64,000 nucleotides of DNA from Endoryza sp044226045 (GTDB lineage: Bacteria; Bacteroidota; Bacteroidia; Chitinophagales; Chitinophagaceae), in assembly GCA_044226045.1 (NCBI GenBank), contig JBGAHR010000014.1, positions 1-64,000 on the forward strand, given 5' to 3'. A program made the translations under genes and the position numbers. Positions 9,735-18,446 of the stretch are shown here, piece after piece. The stretch's first letter is position 1; every line of letters begins with the position of its first letter. The notes beneath the pieces are model-generated. The model made no database searches, was not told the DNA's origin, and saw only the letters and a program-made list of their open reading frames with translations.

Positions 9735-11360
9735 ATGAATATTGAGTTCAACCGAAATGAGGATATGCTGAAAATGTCGCTCAGCCAGGTCCGTAGAAAA
9801 TTGGAAAAGATATACGAAGGTGGTGGTAAAAAGTCTATTGAAAAGCAAAGAGAAAAAAACAAACTGACCGCCCGGGAAAGAATCGAATACCTGCGCGACA
9901 AAGACCGCCCTTTTATCGAAATAGGCGCTTTTGCCGGATTTGAGATGTATGAAGAACAGGGAGGATGTCCTGCAGGTGGAACGGTGGCAGGCGTTGGATA
10001 TGTTAGCGGCAAACAATGCGTTATTGTTGCCAATGACCAGACCGTGAAAGCCGGCGCCTGGTTTCCGATAACCGGCAAGAAAAACCTGCGTCTGCAGGAA
10101 ATTGCCATGGAAAACCATTTACCCATCATTTATCTCGTAGACAGTGCCGGTGTATTTCTTCCTATGCAGGATGAGATATTTCCCGATAAAGAACATTTTG
10201 GTCGCATTTTCCGCAACAATGCCCGTATGAGCGCTATGGGAATCACCCAGATCGCCGCAGTAATGGGCGCCTGTGTAGCGGGCGGGGCCTATTTACCCAT
10301 CATGAGTGATGAAACCCTGATGGTAGAAGGTAATGGTTCGATTTTCCTGGCAGGTCCTTACCTCGTTAAAGCAGCTATTGGAGAAGATATAGACGCGGAA
10401 ACCCTTGGTGGCGCCATCACCCATACGGAGATCAGTGGCATTGCCGATTACCGGTTCAATACCGAGCAGGAATGCATGGATCATATCAGGCATATCTTCT
10501 CTCTCATGGGAGAAAAAGAAAAGGCAGGATTCCATCGAACCACTTCCAAAGCGCCCGCAAAAGATCCGACAGAACTCTATGGCATTTTCCCTTCTGACGG
10601 GAAACCCTACGACGTGATGGAGATCATTGACAGAATAGTGGATGCCGGAAGTTTTGAAGGATTCAAACAGGATTATGGCAAAACTATCGTATGTGGTTAT
10701 GCGAGAGTCGACGGATGGGCTGTTGGCATTGTAGCCAACCAGCGGAAAATTGTCAAGAGCCGCAAAGGAGAAATGCAAATGGGTGGTGTGATCTACAATG
10801 ATTCCGCTGATAAGGCAGCCCGTTTCATCATGAACTGCAATCAGAAAAAAATCCCCCTGGTTTTCCTGCAGGATGTTACCGGTTTCATGGTGGGCAGCAG
10901 AAGCGAACATTCCGGGATTATTAAAGACGGGGCGAAAATGGTGAATGCAGTAGCCAACTCAGTGGTACCTAAAATCACTTTCATCACCGGCAATTCTTTC
11001 GGGGCGGGTAATTATGCGATGTGTGGCAAAGCTTATGATCCCCGGTTCATTTTCAGTTGGCCAACCGCAAAAATCGCAGTGATGGGAGGCGACCAGGCTG
11101 CCAAGACTTTATTACAGATACAGGTAGCCGCAATGAAAGCCAAGGGCAAGGAGGTTCCGGCGGACGAGGAAAAAAAACTGCTGGAGGAAATCAAGGGGCG
11201 CTATGAAAAGCAGACCACTCCGTATTATGCGGCAGCCAGGCTTTGGACAGATGGCATCATTGACCCGGCAGATACACGCATGATTATTTCCGAAGCTATA
11301 CAGGCAGCGAACCACAACCCCTTCCTGCCATCTTTTTCAACGGGTGTATTCCAGGTATAG
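9735..11360 (+). CDS. acyl-CoA carboxylase, carboxyltransferase (beta) subunit
   Basis: 541 residues, normal for propionyl- or methylcrotonyl-CoA carboxylase beta subunits. Motifs include KLTARERIEYL, VDSAGVFLPMQDEIFPDKEH and VMGACVAGGAYLPIMSDE in the first crotonase-like half (CoA and biotin sites), and QDVTGFMVG with GNSFGAGNYAMCG in the second half. The DEIFPDKEHFGRIF segment resembles methylcrotonyl-CoA carboxylase more than propionyl-CoA carboxylase, so leucine breakdown is a reasonable guess. The biotin-carboxylase alpha subunit is not in the window. A second Met ten codons in is an alternative start. Confidence 0.9.
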   Translation: MNIEFNRNEDMLKMSLSQVRRKLEKIYEGGGKKSIEKQREKNKLTARERIEYLRDKDRPFIEIGAFAGFEMYEEQGGCPAGGTVAGVGYVSGKQCVIVANDQTVKAGAWFPITGKKNLRLQEIAMENHLPIIYLVDSAGVFLPMQDEIFPDKEHFGRIFRNNARMSAMGITQIAAVMGACVAGGAYLPIMSDETLMVEGNGSIFLAGPYLVKAAIGEDIDAETLGGAITHTEISGIADYRFNTEQECMDHIRHIFSLMGEKEKAGFHRTTSKAPAKDPTELYGIFPSDGKPYDVMEIIDRIVDAGSFEGFKQDYGKTIVCGYARVDGWAVGIVANQRKIVKSRKGEMQMGGVIYNDSADKAARFIMNCNQKKIPLVFLQDVTGFMVGSRSEHSGIIKDGAKMVNAVANSVVPKITFITGNSFGAGNYAMCGKAYDPRFIFSWPTAKIAVMGGDQAAKTLLQIQVAAMKAKGKEVPADEEKKLLEEIKGRYEKQTTPYYAAARLWTDGIIDPADTRMIISEAIQAANHNPFLPSFSTGVFQV

Positions 11361-11467
11361 CCTAGTGGTTTCCGGGTATATTTGATGTTCTTCAGGTCCT
11401 GTTTTCGCTAGGCTATCGCTGTAATGGCGCAAGCAGATCACAGGAGGTTTTGACGGCGCTTTCGTGT

Positions 11468-11498
11468 TTTGTGAGTTAATCAAAAAACCTTATTTTCA
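11468..11498 (+). promoter_or_regulatory. possible Bacteroidota promoter for the anchor-J lipoprotein pair
   Basis: TTTG at 11468-11471 is followed after 19 bases by TATTTTCA at 11491-11498, a six-of-eight look at TTTG-N19-TAnnTTTG. Transcription would start about 25 bases before the ATG at 11531. The last two bases of the -7 element do not match, so this is weak. Confidence 0.3.
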
Positions 11499-11530
11499 CT
11501 ACACCAATTCACCTAACTAACAAGCGCATT

Positions 11531-12337
11531 ATGAGAAAATCTACTCTGGGCAAGATTTTACTGTCTGCTGGCGTGGTAGTATTCACACTCGGTGCCTGTA
11601 AAAAGGATGACCCGAATTTCCTTATCCCTCCTCCTGTTCCCGATCAGTCATTTGTTGAAGAATTTGATACCGTGGCGAAAGCTTATGAAAGAGGCTGGGT
11701 GCCCGTCAACAACAGTAATCCAAAGGGCAGTGGCATATGGACACAGGGTGGCGCACCTTTGCCCATTTTCGAACCCTATTCTTCCAATGGCACCTATGCC
11801 GGATTTATTGCCGCCGACTATACTTCCACCAGTGGAACGGATGATGTGATCAGCAACTGGCTTATCTCTCCGGTCATTACCATGCAGAATGGTGATGTGA
11901 TCAGTTTTTATACCCGCACACTTTTATTACCGAGCGCGTTCGTAGCCGGTGATTCCACCGATTATGGAAACAACCTGGAAGTTTGTTATAACCGTAGAAA
12001 TGAAGGCACCAATGTTGGCGTTGCCAACGATCCGAAGAGTGCTGCCTATAACCAGGCTACGGATCGGGGTGACTTTGAACCCCTGTTGTCCATCAACGGC
12101 CCTGTCTATGATGCCGGTAGCCAGTTCTGGTCGTATCGACTGGCCCATAGTCTGCCGAACCTGGTTGATCCGTTGGCTTATCCTGCAAAATGGACAAGGT
12201 TCGAGGTTACCATCGGTGGGCTGAGTAAACCAACCCGTGGTCGTTTCGCTTTCCGTTACTACACCCTCGATGGCGGATCCAATGGTAACGGTAGCGCGGT
12301 GGCAATTGACCAGGTGAAGTATACCAGTAAACAATAA
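11531..12337 (+). CDS. choice-of-anchor J domain lipoprotein
   Basis: 268 residues. The N-terminus is a lipoprotein signal with lipobox LGAC followed by KKDD. The mature part matches the choice-of-anchor J pattern: SFVEEFDTV, GWVPVNNSNP, IWTQGG, NWLISPVI, GDVISFYTRT, and FAFRYY...IDQV near the end. The domain is a beta-sandwich found in secreted and surface proteins of Bacteroidota, thought to bind glycans or other surface partners. It is followed 26 bases later by a paralogue with the same architecture, so the two probably form one transcript. Nothing indicates a ligand. Confidence 0.85.
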   Translation: MRKSTLGKILLSAGVVVFTLGACKKDDPNFLIPPPVPDQSFVEEFDTVAKAYERGWVPVNNSNPKGSGIWTQGGAPLPIFEPYSSNGTYAGFIAADYTSTSGTDDVISNWLISPVITMQNGDVISFYTRTLLLPSAFVAGDSTDYGNNLEVCYNRRNEGTNVGVANDPKSAAYNQATDRGDFEPLLSINGPVYDAGSQFWSYRLAHSLPNLVDPLAYPAKWTRFEVTIGGLSKPTRGRFAFRYYTLDGGSNGNGSAVAIDQVKYTSKQ

Positions 12338-12363
12338 TCCTCTCTTTCTCTAAATACGCGGTT

Positions 12364-13062
12364 ATGAATAAAAAAGTGGTCCTTTCCTTGGCAGTGCTTA
12401 CAACGATCGTTTTATTCGTCGTTTCCTGCGAAAAGGATTATAAAACCGAAACGATCGATCGACCTGCGGTAGTGCAAAAATCATTTACCGAAGAATTCGA
12501 TACAGTCAGCAATCTTTCCGGCAAAGGCTGGGTGATCACGAACCGGAGCAATCCTGTTGGCGGTCGTGCCTGGAGACAGGGGAAATATGAACTGGGAGGA
12601 AAGCTCGGCAATGAAATTGTAGGATTCCAGGCTTACTCGGCTGTTTACAGCCCTAATGAGTTCATCAGTTGCGATCTGGCTGCAACCGGTGATGGTGGTG
12701 AAATCAGCTGCTGGCTGATATCGCCGTCCTTACCCGCCAAAAATGGCGATCAGATCACTTTCTATACCCGATCAACCGGATTATATCCCGAGAGACTGCA
12801 GGTCCGCGCTAATTACACCAACCAGAGCGCCAATGTAGGCAGCTCTTCCAAAGAATTCGGCGATTTCACCAACCTGCTGCTGGACATCAACCCCGACTAT
12901 CAAATGGATTATCCGGATACATGGACAAAATACACCCTGACCTTTACCGGTCTGCCTTCTTCCCTCACGGCAGTACGTGTAGCATTCAGGTATATGGTGG
13001 ATGATATCAGCATCAATGGTGATATGATCGGAATCGATCAGTTTCAATTCATCAGCAAGTAG
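12364..13062 (+). CDS. choice-of-anchor J domain lipoprotein (paralogue)
   Basis: 232 residues with lipobox VVSC followed by EKD. It repeats the layout of its upstream neighbour: SFTEEFDTVSNLSGKGW, NRSNPVGGRAWRQG, CWLISPSL, GDQITFYTRS, VRVAFRYM and IGIDQFQF. It is shorter because two loops are missing. The pair looks like a tandem duplication that has diverged. Both should be anchored in the outer or inner membrane by the acylated cysteine. A strong terminator follows 20 bases after the stop. Confidence 0.85.
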   Translation: MNKKVVLSLAVLTTIVLFVVSCEKDYKTETIDRPAVVQKSFTEEFDTVSNLSGKGWVITNRSNPVGGRAWRQGKYELGGKLGNEIVGFQAYSAVYSPNEFISCDLAATGDGGEISCWLISPSLPAKNGDQITFYTRSTGLYPERLQVRANYTNQSANVGSSSKEFGDFTNLLLDINPDYQMDYPDTWTKYTLTFTGLPSSLTAVRVAFRYMVDDISINGDMIGIDQFQFISK

Positions 13063-13081
13063 TTTATAAAACTTATTTTAC

Positions 13082-13118
13082 AGAGGCTTTCCACTAACTA
13101 AATGGAAAGCCTCTTTTT
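13082..13118 (+). terminator. Rho-independent terminator after the anchor-J pair
   Basis: AGAGGCTTTCCA (13082-13093) pairs perfectly with 13103-13114 across a 9-base loop, and a T-rich run follows. It ends the two-gene lipoprotein transcript. Confidence 0.88.
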
Positions 13119-13171
13119 ATTTTTGATTCACGGAACGTAGTTTTGAACCGGATCACGGAGCGTCAGATTGC

Positions 13172-13915
13172 ATGAATAGCTTATACCAAAAATATCGGGC
13201 ATCTTCTTTTCTGCCAGTAGCGCTGCTATGCTTTTTTCTTACGTCCTGCACCGACCCTTCAGCAGAAAGTCGGTCGGAAGATGTACTGGCCAGCCGCGAA
13301 AGGTTCAAAAAGGAAAATGATTCGATGATCCGGGAAGCAAAAAGCATGATTCGAAACGGAGATCTTCTCTTGCGAACCGGCACCGATTTTTCCAGCGAAC
13401 AGGTTAAAAATTTCAATAAGACAGACAAGACCTATTCACATGGAGGCATTGCAGTGATCGAACACGACAGTATTTTTGTATACCATGTAGAGCCGGACTT
13501 TCACTATCTCACCGACAAGGTGCGCAAAGAACCGGTAGACAGCTTTTTCAATCCCGATAAAAATGAGGGGTTTGGAATTGCACGATATGACCTGACCGAA
13601 GAGGAGAATCAGCAATTCCTGGCTTATCTCGATACCCAGTACAGAAAAAAAATCCCTTTCGATATCCGATTCGATCTGAAAACGGATGATTCGATGTATT
13701 GCTCGGAAATGATCAGGAAAGGACTGGCCCGGGCTACACATAACAGGATTCAAATCCCTACCGATAGAATTACCGATAAACGCAAATACAAAGTGATCCG
13801 GCAATATTTCAAAATTGATAACAAAGCCATTGCAGAAAGAGATCTGATCTTTATTGATCATCTTTTCCTCGCGCCTGGCTGCACTGTTATTAAAAGATTT
13901 GTTTTCCGGCAATAA
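13172..13915 (+). CDS. YiiX-like permuted papain-fold lipoprotein
   Basis: 247 residues. A signal with FFLTSC (lipobox-like) precedes the mature protein. NGDLLLRTG, SHGGIAVI and SMYCSEMIRKGL form the permuted NlpC/P60-papain pattern of the YiiX/YebB group, in which the His precedes the Cys. Such proteins are predicted thiol hydrolases or acyltransferases acting on peptides or lipids; the substrate is unknown. It probably acts in the periplasm. The stop lies 21 bases before rnhA, so both may be co-transcribed. Confidence 0.8.
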   Translation: MNSLYQKYRASSFLPVALLCFFLTSCTDPSAESRSEDVLASRERFKKENDSMIREAKSMIRNGDLLLRTGTDFSSEQVKNFNKTDKTYSHGGIAVIEHDSIFVYHVEPDFHYLTDKVRKEPVDSFFNPDKNEGFGIARYDLTEEENQQFLAYLDTQYRKKIPFDIRFDLKTDDSMYCSEMIRKGLARATHNRIQIPTDRITDKRKYKVIRQYFKIDNKAIAERDLIFIDHLFLAPGCTVIKRFVFRQ

Positions 13916-13936
13916 ACCAACAGGCAAACTGGAGTA

Positions 13937-14407
13937 ATGAAAAAAGAACTGGTCATGTACACGGATGGGTCATCCAGGGGAAATCCCGGCCCGGGTGGCT
14001 ACGGAACGATTTTAATGTGGCAGGGAAAAGTTAAAGAATTATCTGCCGGATATCGCAAAACAACCAATAACCGGATGGAACTGATGGCAGTGATTGCCGG
14101 CCTGAAAGCCTTGAATCGAGACGGGGTACCCATCGTGGTTTATTCCGACAGCCAATACGTAGTGAAAGCCGTTCAGGAGGGATGGTTGAAAAACTGGATT
14201 CGAACCGATTTTAAGGGGGGTAAAAAAAACAAGGATCTATGGCTGGAATTTGCCGAACTGGCGCAAAAACACCATATCAGGTTTGTTTGGGTGAAAGGCC
14301 ATGCCGACAATCCCCACAACAATCGCTGCGATGAACTGGCCACCGCTGCGGCAGACGGTAAACACCTGTTGATTGATGAAGTATTTGAAGAAGAGAATCA
14401 AAAATAA
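13937..14407 (+). CDS. rnhA: ribonuclease HI
   Basis: 156 residues. All four acidic active-site positions are present: Asp in MYTDGSSRGNPGPGG, Glu in NNRMELMAVIAGL, Asp in VYSDSQYVV and Asp in NNRCDELA. The basic handle segment VQEGWLKNWIRTDFKGGKK is also there. The enzyme removes RNA from RNA-DNA hybrids in the cytoplasm. A hairpin terminator follows directly. Confidence 0.95.
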   Translation: MKKELVMYTDGSSRGNPGPGGYGTILMWQGKVKELSAGYRKTTNNRMELMAVIAGLKALNRDGVPIVVYSDSQYVVKAVQEGWLKNWIRTDFKGGKKNKDLWLEFAELAQKHHIRFVWVKGHADNPHNNRCDELATAAADGKHLLIDEVFEEENQK

Positions 14408-14408
14408 A

Positions 14409-14442
14409 AAAGCCGTTCTCCAAGGGAACGGCTTTCCATTTT
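14409..14442. terminator. bidirectional hairpin terminator
   Basis: AAAGCCGTTC (14409-14418) pairs with GAACGGCTTT (14426-14435) around a 7-base loop. T-rich sequence follows on the plus strand, and T-rich sequence follows on the minus strand too, so it can end both rnhA and the convergent DUF6580 gene. Confidence 0.85.
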
Positions 14443-14458
14443 TATATTGATGAACAGA

Positions 14459-15010
14459 TCAGGCTTTGGCTGTCTGCTTTTCTTTAACCCACAAATACCA
14501 GGCTCCGAAGATGATTGTACTAAAGAGCAGAGAGCCCATGATGCTGGCACGATAGAACGGTAAACCATCTACATAAGTCTTCATCAATCCGGCCCAGGTC
14601 TGGTCAATATTCCTGGCCCCCACCCAAACGGTGAAATTCGAAATGAGGAAGAACCAGGTTGGTGCTATCAATGAATACACAGCAATATTGGTTACGGTAA
14701 CTTTCTTCATCAGGAATCCGATCAGTACCACACTGGCAATCTCCAGGTAATTTATCCACTGACCGTTATAAAAACCCTGTATGGAAGACCAGCCATTAAT
14801 AAACAGGAACTGGTAAAACAGATCGGATAAAAACAGCGAAAACAAAGGAAGTGCAAATGCCCATTTACGATCTTTCACCACGGCACCTCCGAAAAGGGCC
14901 AGTGTAAGATGGGGTGCGAATCCAAAAGTGCGAAGCGGGCTTACCCGGTAAAGAGCAGCTGCAATGATCAGGATGATCAGGTACCAAATCGTTGTTTTAT
15001 TCAGTTTCAT
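14459..15010 (-). CDS. DUF6580-like integral membrane protein
   Basis: 183 residues from the Met at 15010; longer in-frame starts upstream add only charged residues. Five or six hydrophobic helices are seen. The pattern RTFGFAPHLTLALFGGAVVKDRKWAF, read in parts, and LFLSDLFYQ resembles the DUF6580 family, whose members look like the S components of ECF-type vitamin or metabolite transporters. No substrate or energising subunits are nearby. It lies 59 bases downstream of manA on the same strand. Confidence 0.75.
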   Translation of the reverse strand: MKLNKTTIWYLIILIIAAALYRVSPLRTFGFAPHLTLALFGGAVVKDRKWAFALPLFSLFLSDLFYQFLFINGWSSIQGFYNGQWINYLEIASVVLIGFLMKKVTVTNIAVYSLIAPTWFFLISNFTVWVGARNIDQTWAGLMKTYVDGLPFYRASIMGSLLFSTIIFGAWYLWVKEKQTAKA

Positions 15011-15069
15011 AAGTTTTCTTTCGAGCTTCAAATTTAACTGATTCACCTGTTTTAAAAGCCAAAATTTAT

Positions 15070-16293
15070 TCAGTCTTGTGAAAAAGGTACAGTAGCATGA
15101 TAAATGACGGAGGGTTGTTCGGCATGGATGTCCAGGGAAGTTCCCGCCGGAGCCATAAAACAGCTGCCCCGGGACAACTGCAGCGGTTCACCTCCGGAAC
15201 TTGCCCTTATTTTCCCCTCCATCACCAGAAAAATGTCGAGTGTGGTGGATTGCAGGGTGAGTTGATGGTCGACAGGCAGTTTTATTTCTCTCAATTCAAA
15301 ATCCGGGGCCGGCGTTCTGAAAATACTTTCTCCCTCGATATTGGTTGGATGGATTGTTTGAGGAATAGTGGCTTCAAATTGCACATGCTTCATCAATTCG
15401 GGAACATCAACATGCTTATTGGTTAAACCACCCCGTAGTACATTATCCGAGTTAGCCATGATTTCGAGGTTCTGCCCCTCCAGGTAGGCATGTAAAATCC
15501 CGGCATCCTGGAAAATAGCCTCCCCTTTTTTGAGATGAACCAGGTTAAACAGGTAAATGGAAAATATCCCTCTGTCGATATTACCCTCCGTGCAAAAAGT
15601 GCCGAAGGCCCGGGCTGCCCAGAAATCCTCCTGAGTTTTCGACAATTGATGGCTTTTGTATAGCGGAAGAATGCGATCGATCAATGACCTCAGCCTTTGA
15701 TTGACCTCCTCCTGCCCCATTTCCATTACCTGTTTGTACACCCCTTTGTAGGCGTCCTTTTTCCAGCTTTCCTGCAGAAAACCTAATTCAGGCACTGAGG
15801 CTAAAATTTTCTCCATGGCCGACCGATCCTTGAATCCATGTAACAAATAGAATTCACTCAGCGCCACCATTAATTCGGGTTTATGGTTATCGTCCTTGTA
15901 GTTTCTATGAGGGGCCTGCAAGGGAATACCAAGCTTTTGCTCGCGTTCAAAATTCATCCTGGCCTCCTCTTTATTGGGATGCACCTGGATGGATAACATA
16001 TCTTTTACATCGAGTACTTTGAATAAATAAGGAAGTCTGCCAAATGCCTCACTCACCTGTTTGCCCAAACGGGTAACCGGCGATTTACGAATAAACTCAT
16101 CTAGTTTTTCCGTAGTTCCAGCCTGGTCAATCACAACAGAGGGAGCATTCGCATGTGCCCCCATCCAGTATTCAGCGAAGGGCTGCTTGCCGATGTTTTC
16201 TTTCTTTAATAAGCCGGGTAAAAAATCATTCCCACCCCAGCTATAGTGCTGAACGGTTCCTTCCAATAGATATAAATTCGAACGACCTATCAT
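15070..16293 (-). CDS. manA: mannose-6-phosphate isomerase, class I
   Basis: 407 residues, typical of the type I PMI cupin family. GTVQHYSWGG opens the protein; KVLDVKDMLSIQVHPNK holds zinc ligands (Gln and His), NHKPELMVAL supplies another, and NVLRGGLTNKHVDV is the active-site arginine loop. It interconverts mannose-6-phosphate and fructose-6-phosphate in the cytoplasm, supplying GDP-mannose for glycans or using mannose. A DUF6580 membrane protein follows. Divergent from yraN across 35 bases. Confidence 0.93.
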   Translation of the reverse strand: MIGRSNLYLLEGTVQHYSWGGNDFLPGLLKKENIGKQPFAEYWMGAHANAPSVVIDQAGTTEKLDEFIRKSPVTRLGKQVSEAFGRLPYLFKVLDVKDMLSIQVHPNKEEARMNFEREQKLGIPLQAPHRNYKDDNHKPELMVALSEFYLLHGFKDRSAMEKILASVPELGFLQESWKKDAYKGVYKQVMEMGQEEVNQRLRSLIDRILPLYKSHQLSKTQEDFWAARAFGTFCTEGNIDRGIFSIYLFNLVHLKKGEAIFQDAGILHAYLEGQNLEIMANSDNVLRGGLTNKHVDVPELMKHVQFEATIPQTIHPTNIEGESIFRTPAPDFELREIKLPVDHQLTLQSTTLDIFLVMEGKIRASSGGEPLQLSRGSCFMAPAGTSLDIHAEQPSVIYHATVPFSQD

Positions 16294-16328
16294 ATTCTTA
16301 TTTCAATTAGCAATTATACAAACTTGTC

Positions 16329-16685
16329 ATGGCAACACATCATCAAACCGGGCAAACAGGTGAAATGCTGGCTCGCCGGTGGTTACAAGAACGAGGATTT
16401 TGTATTTCTCATTGTAATTGGCGGCATGGACATGATGAAATTGATATCATTGCCCACCGAAATGAAGTTTTACACTTTGTAGAGGTAAAAACGAGACGCA
16501 GTATGCGATATGGGGGGCCGGAAACAGCGGTAACAGCCAGCAAATTGAAAAGCTGGCTAAGAGCCATTGACGCCTACCTTTACCTGAACCCCGGCACTAA
16601 AAGGATTCAGATGGATATAATCTGTGTTGAAATGTCGACTCACCGACCCGTCAATATCTGGATGCTGGAAGATATCAGCTTTTGA
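16329..16685 (+). CDS. YraN family protein (UPF0102)
   Basis: 118 residues, standard size. GQTGEMLARRWLQERGF, HDEIDIIAHRNEVLHFVEVK and TRRSMRYGGPETAVTASK match the family; Glu/Asp-...-ExK (DEIDII with FVEVK) is the endonuclease-like core. YraN proteins are predicted to act in DNA processing, but the biochemical role is not settled. The 3' end overlaps the convergent cysteine-cluster gene by 11 bases. Confidence 0.92.
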   Translation: MATHHQTGQTGEMLARRWLQERGFCISHCNWRHGHDEIDIIAHRNEVLHFVEVKTRRSMRYGGPETAVTASKLKSWLRAIDAYLYLNPGTKRIQMDIICVEMSTHRPVNIWMLEDISF

Positions 16686-17226
16686 CTTTTTTGGCTGGTT
16701 TGCTGATACCGGCTGAAACAGGCATGGCAGCTGTTTTTTCAATCAGCTTTTCTACCAGTTTATAGGTGGCCGGACAGTATTCTATGTTTTGCTGAAACAC
16801 ATGAATGTACTGGCTGGTATGTCTTTTAGTATGATGGGGGAAACCGGCACAGTCGCGCGGCCTCACTTCGTAGATAGAACAATAGTTGGTCTTCAGATCC
16901 AGGAACTGGCAGGGCTCGGTTTTATTCATCCAGTCGCCCGTCTTGTCTTTACGAAGCCATTTCTTTCGAAATTCGCTCGGGCGCATTTTCAGGAATGTTG
17001 AGATTCGCTTTACATCTTTGCCCGTATAAGTAGGCGACATTGTTTTGCAGCAGTTGGCGCAGGCCAGGCAATCTGTCTCTTTCCATACTTCCACATCGGC
17101 TTCCACGGCCATCCTGTCCAAACCACGGGGCGGATTCTTTTCAATTTTCCTCAGAAACCGGTTCAGTTCCTTTTTTGTCTTGCTTACCTTTCTTCGGAAC
17201 GCAGCCAGATTGTATTGCTTGCTCAT
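16675..17226 (-). CDS. YkgJ-type cysteine-cluster protein
   Basis: 183 residues. The family signature CLACANCCKT is followed by KTEPCQFLDLK, YCSIYEVRPRDCAGFP, giving the conserved set of cysteines thought to bind an Fe-S cluster or zinc (family YkgJ/UPF0153, PF03692). The role is unknown; some relatives are linked to metal or flagellin modification. The C-terminal tail is rich in Lys and Ala. Its 3' end overlaps yraN. Confidence 0.88.
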   Translation of the reverse strand: MSKQYNLAAFRRKVSKTKKELNRFLRKIEKNPPRGLDRMAVEADVEVWKETDCLACANCCKTMSPTYTGKDVKRISTFLKMRPSEFRKKWLRKDKTGDWMNKTEPCQFLDLKTNYCSIYEVRPRDCAGFPHHTKRHTSQYIHVFQQNIEYCPATYKLVEKLIEKTAAMPVSAGISKPAKKVKS

Positions 17227-17379
17227 ACTTGCAGTGCTTTGGGACTTCTTGGTGAAGCCACAAATATCAGCAAAACAGGGTGAATCATCTCATAAAAGAT
17301 GAACCAATTCAACGATTTTTTTGTGCATTCTGAATTGTTTCATGCTGTGTATTGTATTTTTATATCTAACAATTACCGG

Positions 17380-18297
17380 ATGTGGGACGCATATAAGAAA
17401 GGATTCAAGGCCTGGTTGCAATTGGAAAAATCCCTTGCTGATCACTCGGTAGAAGCCTACCTGCGGGATGTAGATAAGCTGACCAGTTTCCTGCAGGAAA
17501 AAAACAAAAAGCTCAACCCCTCCGACATCGAGCTTAAGGATCTTCAGCAATTTCTCAAATGGATAAGCCAGTTTGATATCTCAGACACTTCTCAGGCCCG
17601 GATTATCTCCGGTATCCGGTCATTTTACAAATACTGTCAATCGGAAGAAATCTCCCGCAATGACCCTACTCTTTTACTGGAAGCGCCTAAACTGAAAAGA
17701 TCACTTCCCGATGTGCTGAGTTTTGAGGAAATAGAACAGATCATTGGTCAGATAGACATGAGCAAACCGGAAGGATCCCGAAACCGGGCCATTTTTGAAA
17801 CGTTGTACAGCTGTGGACTTCGGGTGTCGGAACTCGTCAACCTGAAACTATCACAACTTTACCTCGATGTAGGGTTTATTCGCGTTATTGGTAAAGGAGA
17901 CAAGGAACGACTGGTTCCCATCGGGAAAACGGCCATCAAATTTTTAAATCTTTACCGGCAGCATTCCCGTGTTCATATAACCGCCCAGCCCGGACAGGAA
18001 GATATTGTTTTCCTGAATAACCGCGGTTCCCGGTTATCGAGGGTAATGGTATTTCTCATATTGAAGGAACTGGTCAGAAAAGCCGGCATTACCAAGTCTA
18101 TTTCTCCTCACAGTTTTCGGCATTCTTTCGCCACCCACCTGGTGGAAGGTGGTGCGGATCTCCGGGCTGTTCAGGAAATGCTGGGGCATGCCAGTATCAC
18201 TACCACCGAAATCTATACCCATATCGACCGCGAATACCTCCGCAAAACCCTGGAACATTTCCATCCGGCCTTCCGCCAGACCCCAAAAAACCCTTAA
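17380..18297 (+). CDS. xerD: site-specific tyrosine recombinase XerD
   Basis: 305 residues from the ATG at 17380, the normal XerD length; the 27 in-frame codons upstream are unlike the family. The N-terminal SAM-like DNA-binding domain reads SLADHSVEAYLRDVDKL. The catalytic set is complete: Arg in SCGLRVSEL, Lys in GKGDKERLVP, HxxR in HSFRHSFATHL, His in LGHASITTTEIYTH and the Tyr nucleophile within it. It resolves chromosome dimers at dif with XerC. No dif-like site or integrated element was recognised beside it, so a housekeeping role is likely. Confidence 0.93.
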   Translation: MWDAYKKGFKAWLQLEKSLADHSVEAYLRDVDKLTSFLQEKNKKLNPSDIELKDLQQFLKWISQFDISDTSQARIISGIRSFYKYCQSEEISRNDPTLLLEAPKLKRSLPDVLSFEEIEQIIGQIDMSKPEGSRNRAIFETLYSCGLRVSELVNLKLSQLYLDVGFIRVIGKGDKERLVPIGKTAIKFLNLYRQHSRVHITAQPGQEDIVFLNNRGSRLSRVMVFLILKELVRKAGITKSISPHSFRHSFATHLVEGGADLRAVQEMLGHASITTTEIYTHIDREYLRKTLEHFHPAFRQTPKNP

Positions 18298-18446
18298 GGA
18301 TAGGGTCATTTCTGTGCTGCTGTCAGAATATCAACAGCATGATCTAAGTATTAGTACTTAAAGCCCCGAGAGATCTGTAGAGCCCGAAAATAGCATCCCC
18401 CTTTGGCCGTTTAACAAATTGATTTAAACACGATTTAATCGTCCTT

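Noticed and set aside
17299..17379. 27-codon extension of XerD
   Set aside because: It is unlike the family, and XerD proteins begin at the second Met position used here.
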